Of a stretch of DNA of 46,860 nucleotides, positions 8,728 through 17,475 are shown piece by piece. A program made the position numbers and the translations under genes. How positions within the stretch are numbered: the stretch's first letter is position 1; the number at the start of each line of letters is the position of its first letter. Source of the DNA: Clostridia bacterium (lineage in GTDB: Bacteria > Bacillota > Clostridia > Oscillospirales > SIG627). Below the pieces are notes generated by a model, which saw only the letters and a program-made list of their open reading frames with translations, did not search any database and was not told the DNA's origin. Where the stretch lies: the NCBI GenBank assembly GCA_017439965.1, contig JAFSID010000066.1, positions 1-46,860 on the forward strand, given 5' to 3'.

Positions 8728-10002
8728 TTATTTCCTTACAATTATATCCGTAAAAAATCCGTCCTCCGATTCTCCGTCGGGAAAATAGGTCACGGGGTAG
8801 CCTTTGGCTCTTTCAAGCTCGGGATAAGCCTTGAGAAGTCTGTCGGTAACCCTCTCGTTTTCCTCCTTATTCAAGGTGCAGGTGGAATAGAGAAGGCGTC
8901 CGCCGTTCTTTAAAAGTCTTACGGAATTTTCTAAAATTGCGTACTGTATTTCGGGAAGTCTTTCGATATCCTCACGCTTCTTGGAGCGTATATCGGGCTT
9001 TTTGGAAATTACTCCGAGTCCCGAGCAGGGCACGTCGCAGATGACGTAATCAGCCCTTCCCTCAAGCTTGCCGAAGCTCTCACGGGCATCGTGAGGCTCA
9101 ACCTCAATAATGGATATTCCCAGCCTTTCAGCGCCCTTTTCTATAAGTCCGAGCTTGCTCTTGTGAAGGTCAAAGGAATATATTTTTCCTTTATTTTCAA
9201 GCGACAGCGCCGCCGCAAAGCTTTTACCTCCGGGGCAGGCGCAGGTGTCCACAACGACCGACTCGGGAGTAGGCGCAAGGCTCTTGACTGCAAGAGCGGA
9301 GGCAGTGCCCTGAACGAAGAACAGTCCCTCGTCAAAGCCGTAAAGCCTCTCGGGGTCAACGCCCGTGTCAAGCACTATCATATCCCCATTAACCTCACAT
9401 TGAATATTTTTATCCTTAAAGGCTCTGTAAAGCTCCTCGGGAGTGGTTTTGAGAGTATTTACACGGAGAGTAAGCGGAGGCTTTTTTGAAAAGCCCTCAA
9501 GAATTGCAAGTGCTCTTTCCTCACCGTAATCCTTCATCCACAAATCAACTATCCATTCGGGCATAGAATAGCGTATATTAAGAGGCGCGGCGGCAATTTT
9601 CTCGGTATTTTTACCCTTATCGCGCGCAAGAGAGCGTAAAACCGCGTTGACAAGACCCGTTGCCGAGCGCTTTTTAGTGCTCTTGATAAGCTCGACGGTC
9701 TCGTCGCACACTGCGTGGTCAGGAAGCTTATCAAAGAAATAAAGCTGTACCACACCCAGCCTTAAGGCGACTCTCACCTCTCGGTCAAGCCTTTCGATAG
9801 GCATTTTGAGATAATCCTTCAGCAGATAATCAAGAAGCATTTCCCTTTCAAGCACCGAGTAAACGAGCGCAGTGTAAAGTCCCTTATCCGCTTGAGTAAG
9901 AGGATTTTTGTCAAGCACTGCGTTTATCTCAAGGTTTGAATACCTTGAACCGCTCTCGCATCTCAGAAGGCTTTGAAAGGCAAGATATCTTGGATTATTC
10001 AT
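8728..10002 (-). CDS. rsmB: 16S rRNA (cytosine-967-C5) methyltransferase RsmB
   Basis: The 424-residue enzyme has the N-terminal NusB-like domain (about 1-130, with KKRSATGLVNAVLR) and a C-terminal Rossmann SAM domain with VDTCACPGGKSF, then CDVPCSGLG (catalytic Cys) and STCTLNKEEN (second Cys). It methylates C967 of 16S rRNA. The start ATG overlaps the yugP stop in a TGATG arrangement, so translation is coupled. Confidence 0.96.
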   Translation of the reverse strand: MNNPRYLAFQSLLRCESGSRYSNLEINAVLDKNPLTQADKGLYTALVYSVLEREMLLDYLLKDYLKMPIERLDREVRVALRLGVVQLYFFDKLPDHAVCDETVELIKSTKKRSATGLVNAVLRSLARDKGKNTEKIAAAPLNIRYSMPEWIVDLWMKDYGEERALAILEGFSKKPPLTLRVNTLKTTPEELYRAFKDKNIQCEVNGDMIVLDTGVDPERLYGFDEGLFFVQGTASALAVKSLAPTPESVVVDTCACPGGKSFAAALSLENKGKIYSFDLHKSKLGLIEKGAERLGISIIEVEPHDARESFGKLEGRADYVICDVPCSGLGVISKKPDIRSKKREDIERLPEIQYAILENSVRLLKNGGRLLYSTCTLNKEENERVTDRLLKAYPELERAKGYPVTYFPDGESEDGFFTDIIVRK

Positions 10003-10697
10003 CAGCGTCTCCTTGAATTGTTGACTATTGCAACAAGTCGAAGAAGGTTGACGAGAGCGACCGCAAGTGCGGCAACGTAGGTCATAGCGGCGGCGGAAAG
10101 CACCTTACGGCTTGCCTTTACCTCATCATCGGGAAGCCCCGCACCGCTCTCAAGATACCGAAGCGCACGACGGGAGGCGTTAAACTCAACGGGAAGGGTT
10201 ACAAGCTGAAACACTGCCGAAAGTGAAAAGAGCAGAAGTCCAAGCTCACAAAGTCCCGTCACCGAAATGAAAAGTCCGAGAAGAATCAAGGGCATTGCAA
10301 GATTTGAGCCTATATTACAAATTGGAATGATTGCCTGCCTTATCTTGATTGGGAAGTAGCCGACGTCATGCTGAATGGCGTGTCCCGCCTCGTGTGCGGC
10401 AACGCCGATTGCGGCAACGGAATTGGAATTATAAACGCTGTCCGACAGTCTTATGACCTTAGCCTTGGGGTCGTAATGGTCGGTAAGGTTACCCGAAACA
10501 CTCTCGACGCTCACGTCGTAAATACCCGCAGAGCGCAAAAGAGCCTCAGCACAGCTTCGTCCCGTCATTCCTCGGGAATTGAGCTTGGTCGAATACTTTT
10601 TAAAGGTGGAATTAACTCTTGCAGAGGCAATGGACGCCCATATTGCCGCAATTATGGCAAGTATCCACATACCTCCGTCATTTCCGTATAAAAACAT
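10002..10697 (-). CDS. yugP: Membrane zinc metallopeptidase, YugP family
   Basis: The 231-residue protein belongs to the zinc-dependent peptidase family PF04298. The catalytic HEAGHAIQH lies near residue 102. Membrane segments are seen at the N-terminus (about 9-25), about 120-155 (two) and about 200-225. The substrate is not known for the family. Its place between fmt and rsmB is common in Clostridia, and it is cotranslated with rsmB. Confidence 0.9.
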   Translation of the reverse strand: MFLYGNDGGMWILAIIAAIWASIASARVNSTFKKYSTKLNSRGMTGRSCAEALLRSAGIYDVSVESVSGNLTDHYDPKAKVIRLSDSVYNSNSVAAIGVAAHEAGHAIQHDVGYFPIKIRQAIIPICNIGSNLAMPLILLGLFISVTGLCELGLLLFSLSAVFQLVTLPVEFNASRRALRYLESGAGLPDDEVKASRKVLSAAAMTYVAALAVALVNLLRLVAIVNNSRRR

Positions 10698-10708
10698 ATT
10701 TTATCTCC

Positions 10709-11644
10709 TTATTCGAGTATATCTCCGACGGACACGCCTCTGCCGTTGGCAAAGTCCGCACCCGAAAGGCGCTTGCCTCCCTGAGCCTGAAGCTCAAGAA
10801 GATAAAGACTTCCCTCTCCGCAGGCTACCTGAATTTTCTTTTTGGCAAGCACGACCTCACCCGGAGTCGCACCCTCGCAATACTCACCGAGCTGTACTCG
10901 GTAAATCTTTAACAGCTTATCGCTCGACTTTATTTTCGTATACGCGCCCGGCTCATCCGAGAGACCGTGAATCCTACGGGCAATCTCACGGGAGGATGCG
11001 GTCCAGTCAATCTTCATATCGGCATCGGTTATTTTCTCAGCGTAATTTGACAGTGCATCGTTCTGCTTTTCACCCTTGAGAGTGCCGTTTTCAGCCATTT
11101 CAAGAGTCTTAAGCATAAGCTCCGAGCCGACGTGAGCGAGCCTTTCAAAAAGGTCGGTGGCGGTGGTATTATCGTCAATCTCCACCTCACCCTTGAGGTA
11201 CATATCGCCCGTGTCAAGCCCCTTTTCCATCTTCATAATAGTAACGCCCGTCACCGTCTTACCGTCCATTATCGCACGGTTTACGGGAGCAGCTCCTCTG
11301 TATTCGGGAAGGAGTGAGCCGTGGACGTTGAGGCAAGAATACTTCGGGTAATTCAAAACGTATTCGGGAAGAAGCTTTCCGTATGCGGCAACGACGATGA
11401 CGTCGGGCGCTTCAGCTTCAAGAATCGACCTGAAATTCTCCTCACGCAAATTTTCGGGCTTATAGGTTACAAGTCCAAGCTCCTCAGCCTTTTTCGCCGT
11501 TTCGCAGGGAACGAGCTTATAGCTTCTGCCCTTGGGAGTATCGGGCTTGGTTACGACGCAAAATTCCGACTCGGGAAGCGCCTTGACCATATTTTCAAGC
11601 ACGACCGCCGCAAAGTGCGGTGTGCCCATATACATTATTTTCAT
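10709..11644 (-). CDS. fmt: Methionyl-tRNA formyltransferase
   Basis: Fmt transfers a formyl group from 10-formyl-THF to Met-tRNA(fMet). The 311-residue protein has the N-terminal formyl-transferase domain, with NVHGSLLPEYRGAAPVNRAI holding the Asn-His of the active site and GVTIMKMEKGLDTGDM, and the C-terminal OB domain with GTPGEV-like residues (ATPGEVV). It overlaps def by four bases (ATGA), pairing formylation with deformylation. Confidence 0.97.
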   Translation of the reverse strand: MKIMYMGTPHFAAVVLENMVKALPESEFCVVTKPDTPKGRSYKLVPCETAKKAEELGLVTYKPENLREENFRSILEAEAPDVIVVAAYGKLLPEYVLNYPKYSCLNVHGSLLPEYRGAAPVNRAIMDGKTVTGVTIMKMEKGLDTGDMYLKGEVEIDDNTTATDLFERLAHVGSELMLKTLEMAENGTLKGEKQNDALSNYAEKITDADMKIDWTASSREIARRIHGLSDEPGAYTKIKSSDKLLKIYRVQLGEYCEGATPGEVVLAKKKIQVACGEGSLYLLELQAQGGKRLSGADFANGRGVSVGDILE

Positions 11645-12108
11645 TCAAACTCATCCTCGCTTGCATATCTTATAATATTGTCCTCGAGCACGACCGCATC
11701 CATATGCTCAATTTCGTGGCAAAATGCCTGAGCCTTGAGTCCCGTTATATCACGGTATATGACCTCGTTACCGTGGCGGTCGTAAGCCTTGACGGTTATC
11801 CTCTCGGGACGGTTCTTAACCACCCATATATTCGGATAGGAAAGACAGCCCTCGTAAACCTCGCGCTTGCCCGAGGCTTCGATGATTTCGGGGTTGATGA
11901 CCTCGATAGGTCCCGTGCCGTCGTCAACGATTGCAACACGGCGCAAGATTCCCACCTGCACGCCTGCAAGACCTGCGCCCTGAGCCTCCTCAAGCGTTTC
12001 CTTCATATCCTCAAGAAGTGTGTGAAGCTTCTCGTCAAAGCGTTCAACGGGTCTGGATTTTTTACGGAGTATATCCTCGGGGTGTTTAACAATTTTAAGC
12101 TTAGCCAT
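11641..12108 (-). CDS. def: Peptide deformylase
   Basis: Def is a metal enzyme that removes the N-formyl group from new proteins. The 155-residue protein shows all three family motifs: GAGLAGVQVGI, EGCLSYP (metal Cys) and CHEIEHMDAVV (HExxH). The open frame extends to 12204, but ATG 12108 fits family starts (MAKLKIVKHP) and is preceded by GAAAGGA. Its start lies 11 bases after the priA stop. Confidence 0.96.
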   Translation of the reverse strand: MAKLKIVKHPEDILRKKSRPVERFDEKLHTLLEDMKETLEEAQGAGLAGVQVGILRRVAIVDDGTGPIEVINPEIIEASGKREVYEGCLSYPNIWVVKNRPERITVKAYDRHGNEVIYRDITGLKAQAFCHEIEHMDAVVLEDNIIRYASEDEFE

Positions 12109-12118
12109 AATAATCCTT

Positions 12119-14524
12119 TCATACGCCCGATGGATTCGGGTCAAAAATACAATGTATATTATCCTTGGCGGTAAATTCGTGCAGTACCTTGTGGAACAGC
12201 GCACGCGCTCTCGCCGTGTTTTTATATTTTACGATAAGCTTCCGTCGGTAACGGTTTTTAAGCTTATACGGAAAAGCCTCAAACGGTCCGTAGGCTATTA
12301 TCTTAACGTCGGCAAATTCTCCCTTAAGATAGCCCGACAGAAGTCCGTTAAGCTTTTCGGAGGCTTTTTCAAGCTCACGCTCGTTCTCGCCCGTGAGGAA
12401 GAACATTCCGACACTGCAAAACGGCGGAAAGAGGAGCGCCTGCCTCAGCGCTATCTCGCCCTTATAAAAGCCCTCGTAGTCCTGAGTCGTGCAGAGGTTG
12501 ATTATTTCACCGCCTGCGTCCATCGTCTGTATGACGGCGGTGCCGTTCTTGTCACCTCTGCCCGCTCTTCCGACGACCTGAGTCAGAAGCGCGAAGGTAT
12601 GCTCGCAGGCACGGTAATCCGACACGAACATCGAGAGGTCTGCCATTATAACGCCGACGAGGGTTACGTCGGGAAAATTATGCCCCTTCGTGACCATCTG
12701 CGTGCCAATCAGAATATCGGCGGAATGGCTTGAAAACTCGTTTATTATCTCGTCGTGCGAGAATTTTTTGCCCGTTGTATCGGCATCCATTCTCAAAACC
12801 CTTGCGGTAGGAAATTTACGCTTTATCTCCTCCTCCAGCTTTTCGGTGCCGTAGCCTCGGTACTGCATATGCTCCGAGTGACATTCGGGGCAGGTCATGG
12901 GAGGCGACTGTCGGTATCCGCACCAATGACACGCAAGCTTATACTCGCCGTTTGCAAGGTGGAGAGTCATAGGCACACTGCAATTCGGGCAGGAAACGCC
13001 CGACTTACAGTCACGGCAGACGAGAAGCTTGCGGAGTCCCCGTCGGTTCAAAAAGAGTATTGCCTGCTCGCCTCTTGAAAGCGTCTCGGCAAGCTTTTTC
13101 TCAAGCACGTCACCAATCATCGTATCGGGCGGAAGTCCCTCGGATACGGTATCGTAAAGGGTTATATCGGGAAGGGTCGCACCGCCGTAGCGCTCGGTAA
13201 GCTCAACGAGTGTGTACTTGCCGTTTTTAGCGCGCCAGAAGGAGTCAACGTCGGGAGTAGCCGAGGCAAGAAGCATAAGCGCACCGCTCTTGGCACAGCG
13301 GAAGCGTGCCACGTCACGCGCGTGATATCTCGGAGAAATATCCGATTTATAGCTGTCGTCCTGCTCCTCGTCAATAACTATCAAGCCGAGGTTTTTTACG
13401 GGTGCGAAAACCGCCGAGCGCGTGCCGAGAACGACCGTCTTTTCACCGCTCTCAAGAGCTTCCCAGGCATCCTGCCTTTGTCCCTCGCTCATTGCCGAAT
13501 GAATTACCGCAACCCTCTCACCGTAGCGTGAGAAAAGCTTTGATGCGTTTTGCAGGGTAAGAGCAATTTCGGGCACGAGAAGAATTACGCCCTGACCGTT
13601 TTCGATTGCCTTATCAATAAGCTTTAATATGACAGAGGTTTTACCGCTACCCGTTATTCCGTAAAGTAGTGCGGCAGACGGCTCACAAGCTTCAAGCAGA
13701 GGCAAAAGCGTGTTATACGCCCTCGTTTGCTCATCCGACAGTATTATATCCTCACGGCTACGCTTAAAGCCCGAAAGGTCGTAGGGCTCACGCATTACCC
13801 GTCGGCTCGACAGAGTAACGACGCCCTTTCTTTCAAGATATTTTAAAGCGTCCTGCTTCACCGAGTATATCTCGGAGAGCACTCTTGCAGGCACCGAATC
13901 CTCAACGCCCTCAAGATAAGAGACGACTCGCTCGTACTCCTCCTTCTTGCGACAGCCCTTTAAAAGCGTCGGCAGGTCGGCTCTTGAAAAGCTTTTTGAA
14001 AGTGACACGACCGTCTCAAGCTTTTCATTAACGGTGCACACGGCTCTTGTCCGCTTGACGATTATTCCGTGTCGCAAAAGTGAGGAAAGTCTATCCTTTT
14101 CAACACCTTCAAGAAAATCCGAGTCCTTGTCGCATAGCAAAAGATAAACGGGGTCGTCACTTGAAAGAGTCTCAAAGCTCTCTCCCTTTTCATAGTATAC
14201 CTCGGTTTTGAAATTCAAGCCCGAAGGAAGCATTATTCTTGCGCAGTCTCCGAAGGAGCAATAAAATCTGTCCGCCATAAAGTGCGCAAGCTCGGTGTGA
14301 TGCCTTGAAAGTCGGTAAGGGTCGGGCAAAAAGAAGGATATGCTTTTAAGTCCCTCCTCCTCTCCCTCCTCAACGGCGGTAACGACACCGTACTGCCAGC
14401 GGTCAGCCTTGCCGAAGGGAATTGCGCCTATCATACCAATCTCGCAAGGCGTGTCGGAGAGATAGGTCCACGGGCGGTCATAGGTGTAAAGCGCGTTGAG
14501 AAGTCTCATTTCCACCTTCCACAT
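12119..14524 (-). CDS. priA: Primosomal protein N' (PriA helicase)
   Basis: PriA reloads the replisome at stalled forks. The 801-residue protein has the 3'-DNA-binding domain at the N-terminus, then the helicase core with GITGSGKTSV (Walker A), DEEQDDSYK (Walker B), and the paired zinc sites CRDCKSGVSCPNC and CHWCGYRQSPPMTCPEC. The RGYGTEKLEEE and VVGRAGRGD motifs follow. An AAAGGGGTGG ribosome site precedes ATG 14524. Length is normal for Firmicutes. Confidence 0.97.
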   Translation of the reverse strand: MWKVEMRLLNALYTYDRPWTYLSDTPCEIGMIGAIPFGKADRWQYGVVTAVEEGEEEGLKSISFFLPDPYRLSRHHTELAHFMADRFYCSFGDCARIMLPSGLNFKTEVYYEKGESFETLSSDDPVYLLLCDKDSDFLEGVEKDRLSSLLRHGIIVKRTRAVCTVNEKLETVVSLSKSFSRADLPTLLKGCRKKEEYERVVSYLEGVEDSVPARVLSEIYSVKQDALKYLERKGVVTLSSRRVMREPYDLSGFKRSREDIILSDEQTRAYNTLLPLLEACEPSAALLYGITGSGKTSVILKLIDKAIENGQGVILLVPEIALTLQNASKLFSRYGERVAVIHSAMSEGQRQDAWEALESGEKTVVLGTRSAVFAPVKNLGLIVIDEEQDDSYKSDISPRYHARDVARFRCAKSGALMLLASATPDVDSFWRAKNGKYTLVELTERYGGATLPDITLYDTVSEGLPPDTMIGDVLEKKLAETLSRGEQAILFLNRRGLRKLLVCRDCKSGVSCPNCSVPMTLHLANGEYKLACHWCGYRQSPPMTCPECHSEHMQYRGYGTEKLEEEIKRKFPTARVLRMDADTTGKKFSHDEIINEFSSHSADILIGTQMVTKGHNFPDVTLVGVIMADLSMFVSDYRACEHTFALLTQVVGRAGRGDKNGTAVIQTMDAGGEIINLCTTQDYEGFYKGEIALRQALLFPPFCSVGMFFLTGENERELEKASEKLNGLLSGYLKGEFADVKIIAYGPFEAFPYKLKNRYRRKLIVKYKNTARARALFHKVLHEFTAKDNIHCIFDPNPSGV

Positions 14525-14540
14525 ATTACCACCCCTTTCT

Positions 14541-15206
14541 TTAATCTATAACTGATACCTCTACCTTAGTTCGTCTTATTCTTGCGCGGTCAACGTCCTT
14601 GCCTGCAAGCTCGAAGGTATAAAGGCGCTCGCCGTCAAGGTTGAATATATCGAGGAACACCTCTGTTCCTCCCTTTATTTCGGTGTCGGTGGTTATAATG
14701 CTGTTACCCTCCTCGTCGAAGGTCTCAAGCTCCACCTCAACCTCTTCACCGTGGTCGGAAAGAATACCGTCGGCACAAAGTCTCGTCCAGGTATACTTGC
14801 TTCTGTCCTCAACGAAGGTCACGGGCACCGTCTCAAAATCCTCAACACCCGTCACACGAAGCTTGAAGGTGAAGGGATACTCTCCCCCCTCGTCGTAAAT
14901 ATCACTGCGGTGACGGACGGTGAGCTGAAGCTTGCTCAAATCTTCAAGATAATGTATATTCGTTACGGTAACGCTTCCGTCCTCCGCAGTCCAGGAAACA
15001 GGCTGATAGTGATAAAGTGAAAAATCCTCGTCGAGATTCTTAAATACGGCTGACTCCTCGGCGGTAAGATATACCGTCTCGGCAAGCTTCGGGTCGCGCG
15101 TTTCAAAAAGTCGCGCAAAGAAGATGAGGTATACAAGTGCCGCTATTATTAAAACCAAATATTTCATCAGCCTTTTGAAGCTGAATTTACGCTTTTCGGT
15201 ATCCAT
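14541..15206 (-). CDS. Unknown single-pass membrane protein, first gene of the priA operon
   Basis: I do not recognise a family. The 221-residue protein has a basic N-terminus (KRKFSFKRLMK), one membrane segment at about 16-33, and an acidic extracellular part rich in beta-strand patterns (VTNIHYLEDLSKLQLTVRHR, FKLRVTG and similar). It could be a beta-sandwich domain. It sits 16 bases before priA, in the same transcript. AAAGGAG lies 7 bases before the ATG, and directly upstream of that is a hairpin with six T that belongs to the structured repeat at 15221-15304, so this gene may be under attenuation. Confidence 0.75.
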   Translation of the reverse strand: MDTEKRKFSFKRLMKYLVLIIAALVYLIFFARLFETRDPKLAETVYLTAEESAVFKNLDEDFSLYHYQPVSWTAEDGSVTVTNIHYLEDLSKLQLTVRHRSDIYDEGGEYPFTFKLRVTGVEDFETVPVTFVEDRSKYTWTRLCADGILSDHGEEVEVELETFDEEGNSIITTDTEIKGGTEVFLDIFNLDGERLYTFELAGKDVDRARIRRTKVEVSVID

Positions 15207-15220
15207 AGCCGTCTCCTTTC

Positions 15221-15304
15221 AAAAAAGTGGCAGGAAGCCACCGACAATTCTCGCCCATCTTAATATTCAAACAAAATAAGCGAGCTTGTATTAAATGCAA
15301 TTGC
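15221..15304 (-). ncRNA. Structured repeat element, copy 1, in a 5' leader
   Basis: In the transcribed (minus) sense the element runs AATTGCATTTAATAC, then a stem ACAA-G-CTCGC paired with GCGAG-AA-TTGT, then GTGGC-TTCCT-GCCAC followed by TTTTTT. The last hairpin looks like an intrinsic terminator and ends about 3 bases before the AAAGGAG of the downstream gene. Two more copies on the plus strand (24561-24647 and 27371-27469) keep the pairing with compensatory changes (ACAA/TTGT against GCAA/TTGC; GTGGC/GCCAC against GCGGC/GCCGC). I know no named family for it. Confidence 0.6.
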
Positions 15305-15333
15305 TTAGTATATAAAATAATCCTTGATAGATT

Positions 15334-15362
15334 ATTTTACCATATTTATATGAATATTTCAA
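15334..15362 (-). promoter_or_regulatory. Promoter of the priA-rsgA operon
   Basis: Minus strand TTGAAA (15362-15357), 17-base spacer, TAAAAT (15339-15334). The leader from here to ATG 15206 is about 120 bases and contains structured repeat copy 1. Confidence 0.7.
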
Positions 15363-15399
15363 CTTTTTATAAAAAATTTAATTATTTTTCGCAAATACG

Positions 15400-15449
15400 A
15401 AAAAACAGAGCGGAATGGGAGTCTATACCCTTATTTCGCTCTGTTTTTA
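15400..15449 (-). terminator. Terminator downstream of the lipoprotein gene
   Basis: AAAAACAGAGCG (15401-15412) pairs with CGCTCTGTTTTT (15437-15448) around a 24-base loop. T runs on both sides make it possibly bidirectional. Confidence 0.75.
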
Positions 15450-15453
15450 ATAC

Positions 15454-16092
15454 TTATTTAAATTCGTACTCGGTGGGAGATACGTACCAGCCGTCGTCCT
15501 CAATATAAATGAGAGTGAATACAACGGTTGAATTAAAGAGAATCTCCGCATCCTCGGGCACCTTGCCGAAATTATGCTCGGTGATACCGTTCTCGTCTAT
15601 TTCGGGATCCTCGGCGTTAAAGAGAGTGTACTGATAGTGACCTCTCATAGCCTTGGTAACGGTAGCTGTATCAATTCCGTAATCGTCAAGCTCGGACTTG
15701 AGAGCCTCAAAATCAGCGCCCTCAATCTTTTCGTCAAGCACACTTGTATAGCCAACCTTAAAATCCTCGCCGTAAAGCGCTATTCTCGTTTTTGCAAGCT
15801 CCTCGCACTGCTTTTCAATCATATCGCAATACTCATAGTAGTCCATATTGTTTTTCTTTGCGAAATACTCGATTGATGCATCCGGATACGCAAAAACGTA
15901 GCTTCCGAAGTCAGAGCTGTCAAAGAAGGAAATATAGCAAAGCTCTGCCTCCTCACGAGGATTGAGGAAATACTCGGAGTAGTCGATTTCCTCGTCGACG
16001 TCGGGAGTCTCTTCGACCTCTTCCTTTTTACAAGCGGTAAAAATCACCGTCACGGCTAAAATTAACGTCAAAAAAAGTATAAGCCTTTTCAT
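15454..16092 (-). CDS. Unknown lipoprotein
   Basis: The 212-residue product starts MKRLILFLTLILAVTVIFTACKK: a signal peptide with a lipobox (FTAC), so the Cys near residue 21 should be lipidated. The mature part begins with an acidic linker (EEVEETPDVDEE), then an alpha/beta region without recognisable motifs, ending WYVSPTEYEFK. I do not recognise the family. GGAAGG lies before the ATG, and the rplT terminator lies only about 20 bases further up; no separate promoter is visible, so it is probably read from the infC promoter through that terminator. Confidence 0.8.
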   Translation of the reverse strand: MKRLILFLTLILAVTVIFTACKKEEVEETPDVDEEIDYSEYFLNPREEAELCYISFFDSSDFGSYVFAYPDASIEYFAKKNNMDYYEYCDMIEKQCEELAKTRIALYGEDFKVGYTSVLDEKIEGADFEALKSELDDYGIDTATVTKAMRGHYQYTLFNAEDPEIDENGITEHNFGKVPEDAEILFNSTVVFTLIYIEDDGWYVSPTEYEFK

Positions 16093-16114
16093 ATAACTGT
16101 ACCTTCCTTTGTCT

Positions 16115-16152
16115 TTGAAAAAAAGCCGTAGCTTAAAAAGTTACGGCTTTAT
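16115..16152 (-). terminator. Terminator after rplT
   Basis: On the minus strand TAAAGCCGTAA pairs with TACGGCTTT and is followed by TTTTTTTC. It also stands just before the ribosome site of the lipoprotein gene. Confidence 0.85.
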
Positions 16153-16166
16153 GGAAAACGATTAAA

Positions 16167-16520
16167 TTAAAGAGCTGCCTTTGCCTTCTCAACGAGTGCT
16201 GCAAAGCCTTCCTTGTCGCTGATAGCGATTTCGGAGAGCATCTTACGGTTGAGGTCGATACCAGCCTTCTTAAGACCGTTCATAAAGGTAGAATAGTTGA
16301 TACCGTTAACCTTGCACTGCGCAGAGATACGGGTAATCCAAAGAGAACGGAAATCTCTCTTCTTCTGCTTACGGCCTGCGAATGCGTAGTTACCGCTCTT
16401 CATTACCTGCTGCTTAGCCATCTTAAAGTGACGAGACTTAGCACCCCAGTAACCCTTTGCAAGCTTTAATACTTTATTTCTTCTTTTGCGCGTCATCATA
16501 GCGCCTTTTACTCTTGCCAT
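16167..16520 (-). CDS. rplT: 50S ribosomal protein L20
   Basis: L20 is needed for early 50S assembly and represses its own operon by binding the leader RNA. The 117-residue protein shows the family hallmarks [36 protein letters not shown] and [15 protein letters not shown]. Normal length, third gene after infC and rpmI, with a good GGAGG ribosome site. Confidence 0.98.
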   Translation of the reverse strand: MARVKGAMMTRKRRNKVLKLAKGYWGAKSRHFKMAKQQVMKSGNYAFAGRKQKKRDFRSLWITRISAQCKVNGINYSTFMNGLKKAGIDLNRKMLSEIAISDKEGFAALVEKAKAAL

Positions 16521-16551
16521 TTCAAATACCTCCTAAAAATTTACCCTTAGC

Positions 16552-16749
16552 TTATGCGTAAGGAAGAATAGTCTTGATGTTGCGTGCAGTAGCCTCGCTC
16601 ATATAGGAAGCCTTACGAAGACCTCTCTTACGCTTGGTGTTCTTGATGCCGAGGTTATGTCTGCGGCCCATATGATTCATTTTTACCTTGCCGCTCTTGG
16701 TAAGAGTAAATCTCTTAGCGGATGCCTTATGGCTCTTGATTTTTCCCAT
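16552..16749 (-). CDS. rpmI: 50S ribosomal protein L35
   Basis: The 65-residue protein starts MGKIKSHKASAKRFTLTKSG and carries the basic stretch MGRRHNLGIKNTKRKR that is typical of L35. It lies between infC and rplT as usual. Confidence 0.98.
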   Translation of the reverse strand: MGKIKSHKASAKRFTLTKSGKVKMNHMGRRHNLGIKNTKRKRGLRKASYMSEATARNIKTILPYA

Positions 16750-16773
16750 TTTGTATATCTCCTTTTAAATATT

Positions 16774-17295
16774 TTACTTTTTATCTTTTTTGGGTGATAA
16801 CACCAGCGTCATGAAACGACCGTCAAGCGAGGGTGCCTTATCAGAAGTACCGATATCCTCAAGCTCTGCCTTGATGTTGTCCATAAGCGCGTATCCTCTG
16901 TCGGTGTGATTCATTTCACGTCCCGAGAATACGATGGTAATCTTAACCTTGTTACCGTCGCCTAAAAATCTTTTAGCGTGGTTAAGCTTGGTGTTGAAAT
17001 CGTGAGTGTCGATTCGGCAGGAGAACTTTATCTCCTTAAGCTCGACTACGGCTCTCTTCTTCTTGGATTCCTTTTCCTTCTTTACCTTTTCAAACTGGTA
17101 CTTTCCGAAATCCATAATTCTGCAAACGGGAGGCTCAGCGTTGGGAGAAATCTCCACAAGGTCAAGTCCTGCGTCGTATGCTGCGTTGAGTGCGTCCTGT
17201 CGGCTCATAATACCGAGCTGACTACCGTCTGCACCGATAACTCGCATCTCAGGGGTGCGAATCGCTTCGTTGATAAGTTGTTCCTTTGCGCTAAT
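16774..17295 (-). CDS. infC: Translation initiation factor IF-3, with an ATT start
   Basis: IF-3 keeps the ribosomal subunits apart and checks the start codon. I place the start at ATT 17295: it follows GGAGGTG by 7 bases and gives (M)SAKEQLINEAIR, the usual N-terminus. The ATG at 17340 would lie inside the attenuator hairpin and add 15 unrelated residues. A rare start codon makes infC sensitive to IF-3 itself, a known feedback in this gene. The 174-residue product has the N domain (VEISPNAEPPVCRIMDFGKY), a Lys/Glu-rich linker and the C domain (VKITIVFSGREMNHTDRG). Confidence 0.96.
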   Translation of the reverse strand: MSAKEQLINEAIRTPEMRVIGADGSQLGIMSRQDALNAAYDAGLDLVEISPNAEPPVCRIMDFGKYQFEKVKKEKESKKKRAVVELKEIKFSCRIDTHDFNTKLNHAKRFLGDGNKVKITIVFSGREMNHTDRGYALMDNIKAELEDIGTSDKAPSLDGRFMTLVLSPKKDKK

Positions 17296-17299
17296 TGTG

Positions 17300-17432
17300 A
17301 AACACCTCCAAAAAAATGTGCGGAGAAAAACTCTCCGCACAACAAATCAAGGCTTTAGCCTGAAATTTCGTTATTGACCGTGTCGCGCTCGGTGGCGGAC
17401 AGGTGAGAACGGAGCGTTCTTCTTCTTTTTAC
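17300..17432 (-). ncRNA. L20-type leader RNA of infC-rpmI-rplT
   Basis: About 130 transcribed bases separate the promoter from the ribosome site. The leader starts with an A/G-rich run and AACGCTCCGTTCTCACC, and ends in an intrinsic terminator hairpin, GTGCGGAGA/TCTCCGCAC (17318-17340), with seven T just before GGAGGTG. This layout is that of the autoregulatory L20 leader of Firmicutes; I judged it by position and architecture, not by a covariance model. Confidence 0.65.
17309..17340 (-). terminator. Attenuator hairpin before infC
   Basis: A nine-base-pair GC-rich stem with a TTTT-type loop is followed by seven T on the minus strand. It ends directly upstream of the infC ribosome site, so it can only act as an attenuator. 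Confidence 0.85.
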
Positions 17433-17438
17433 CTGCAA

Positions 17439-17467
17439 AGTATACCACAACGCAACGCATTTGTCAA
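17439..17467 (-). promoter_or_regulatory. Promoter of infC-rpmI-rplT
   Basis: Minus strand TTGACA (17467-17462), 17-base spacer, TATACT (17444-17439): close to perfect sigma-A consensus. Confidence 0.9.
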
Positions 17468-17475
17468 GTGTTTTT

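Noticed and set aside
17296-17340. Longer infC frame with ATG at 17340
   Set aside because: The ATG lies in the attenuator stem without a ribosome site, and the added residues are unlike IF-3.
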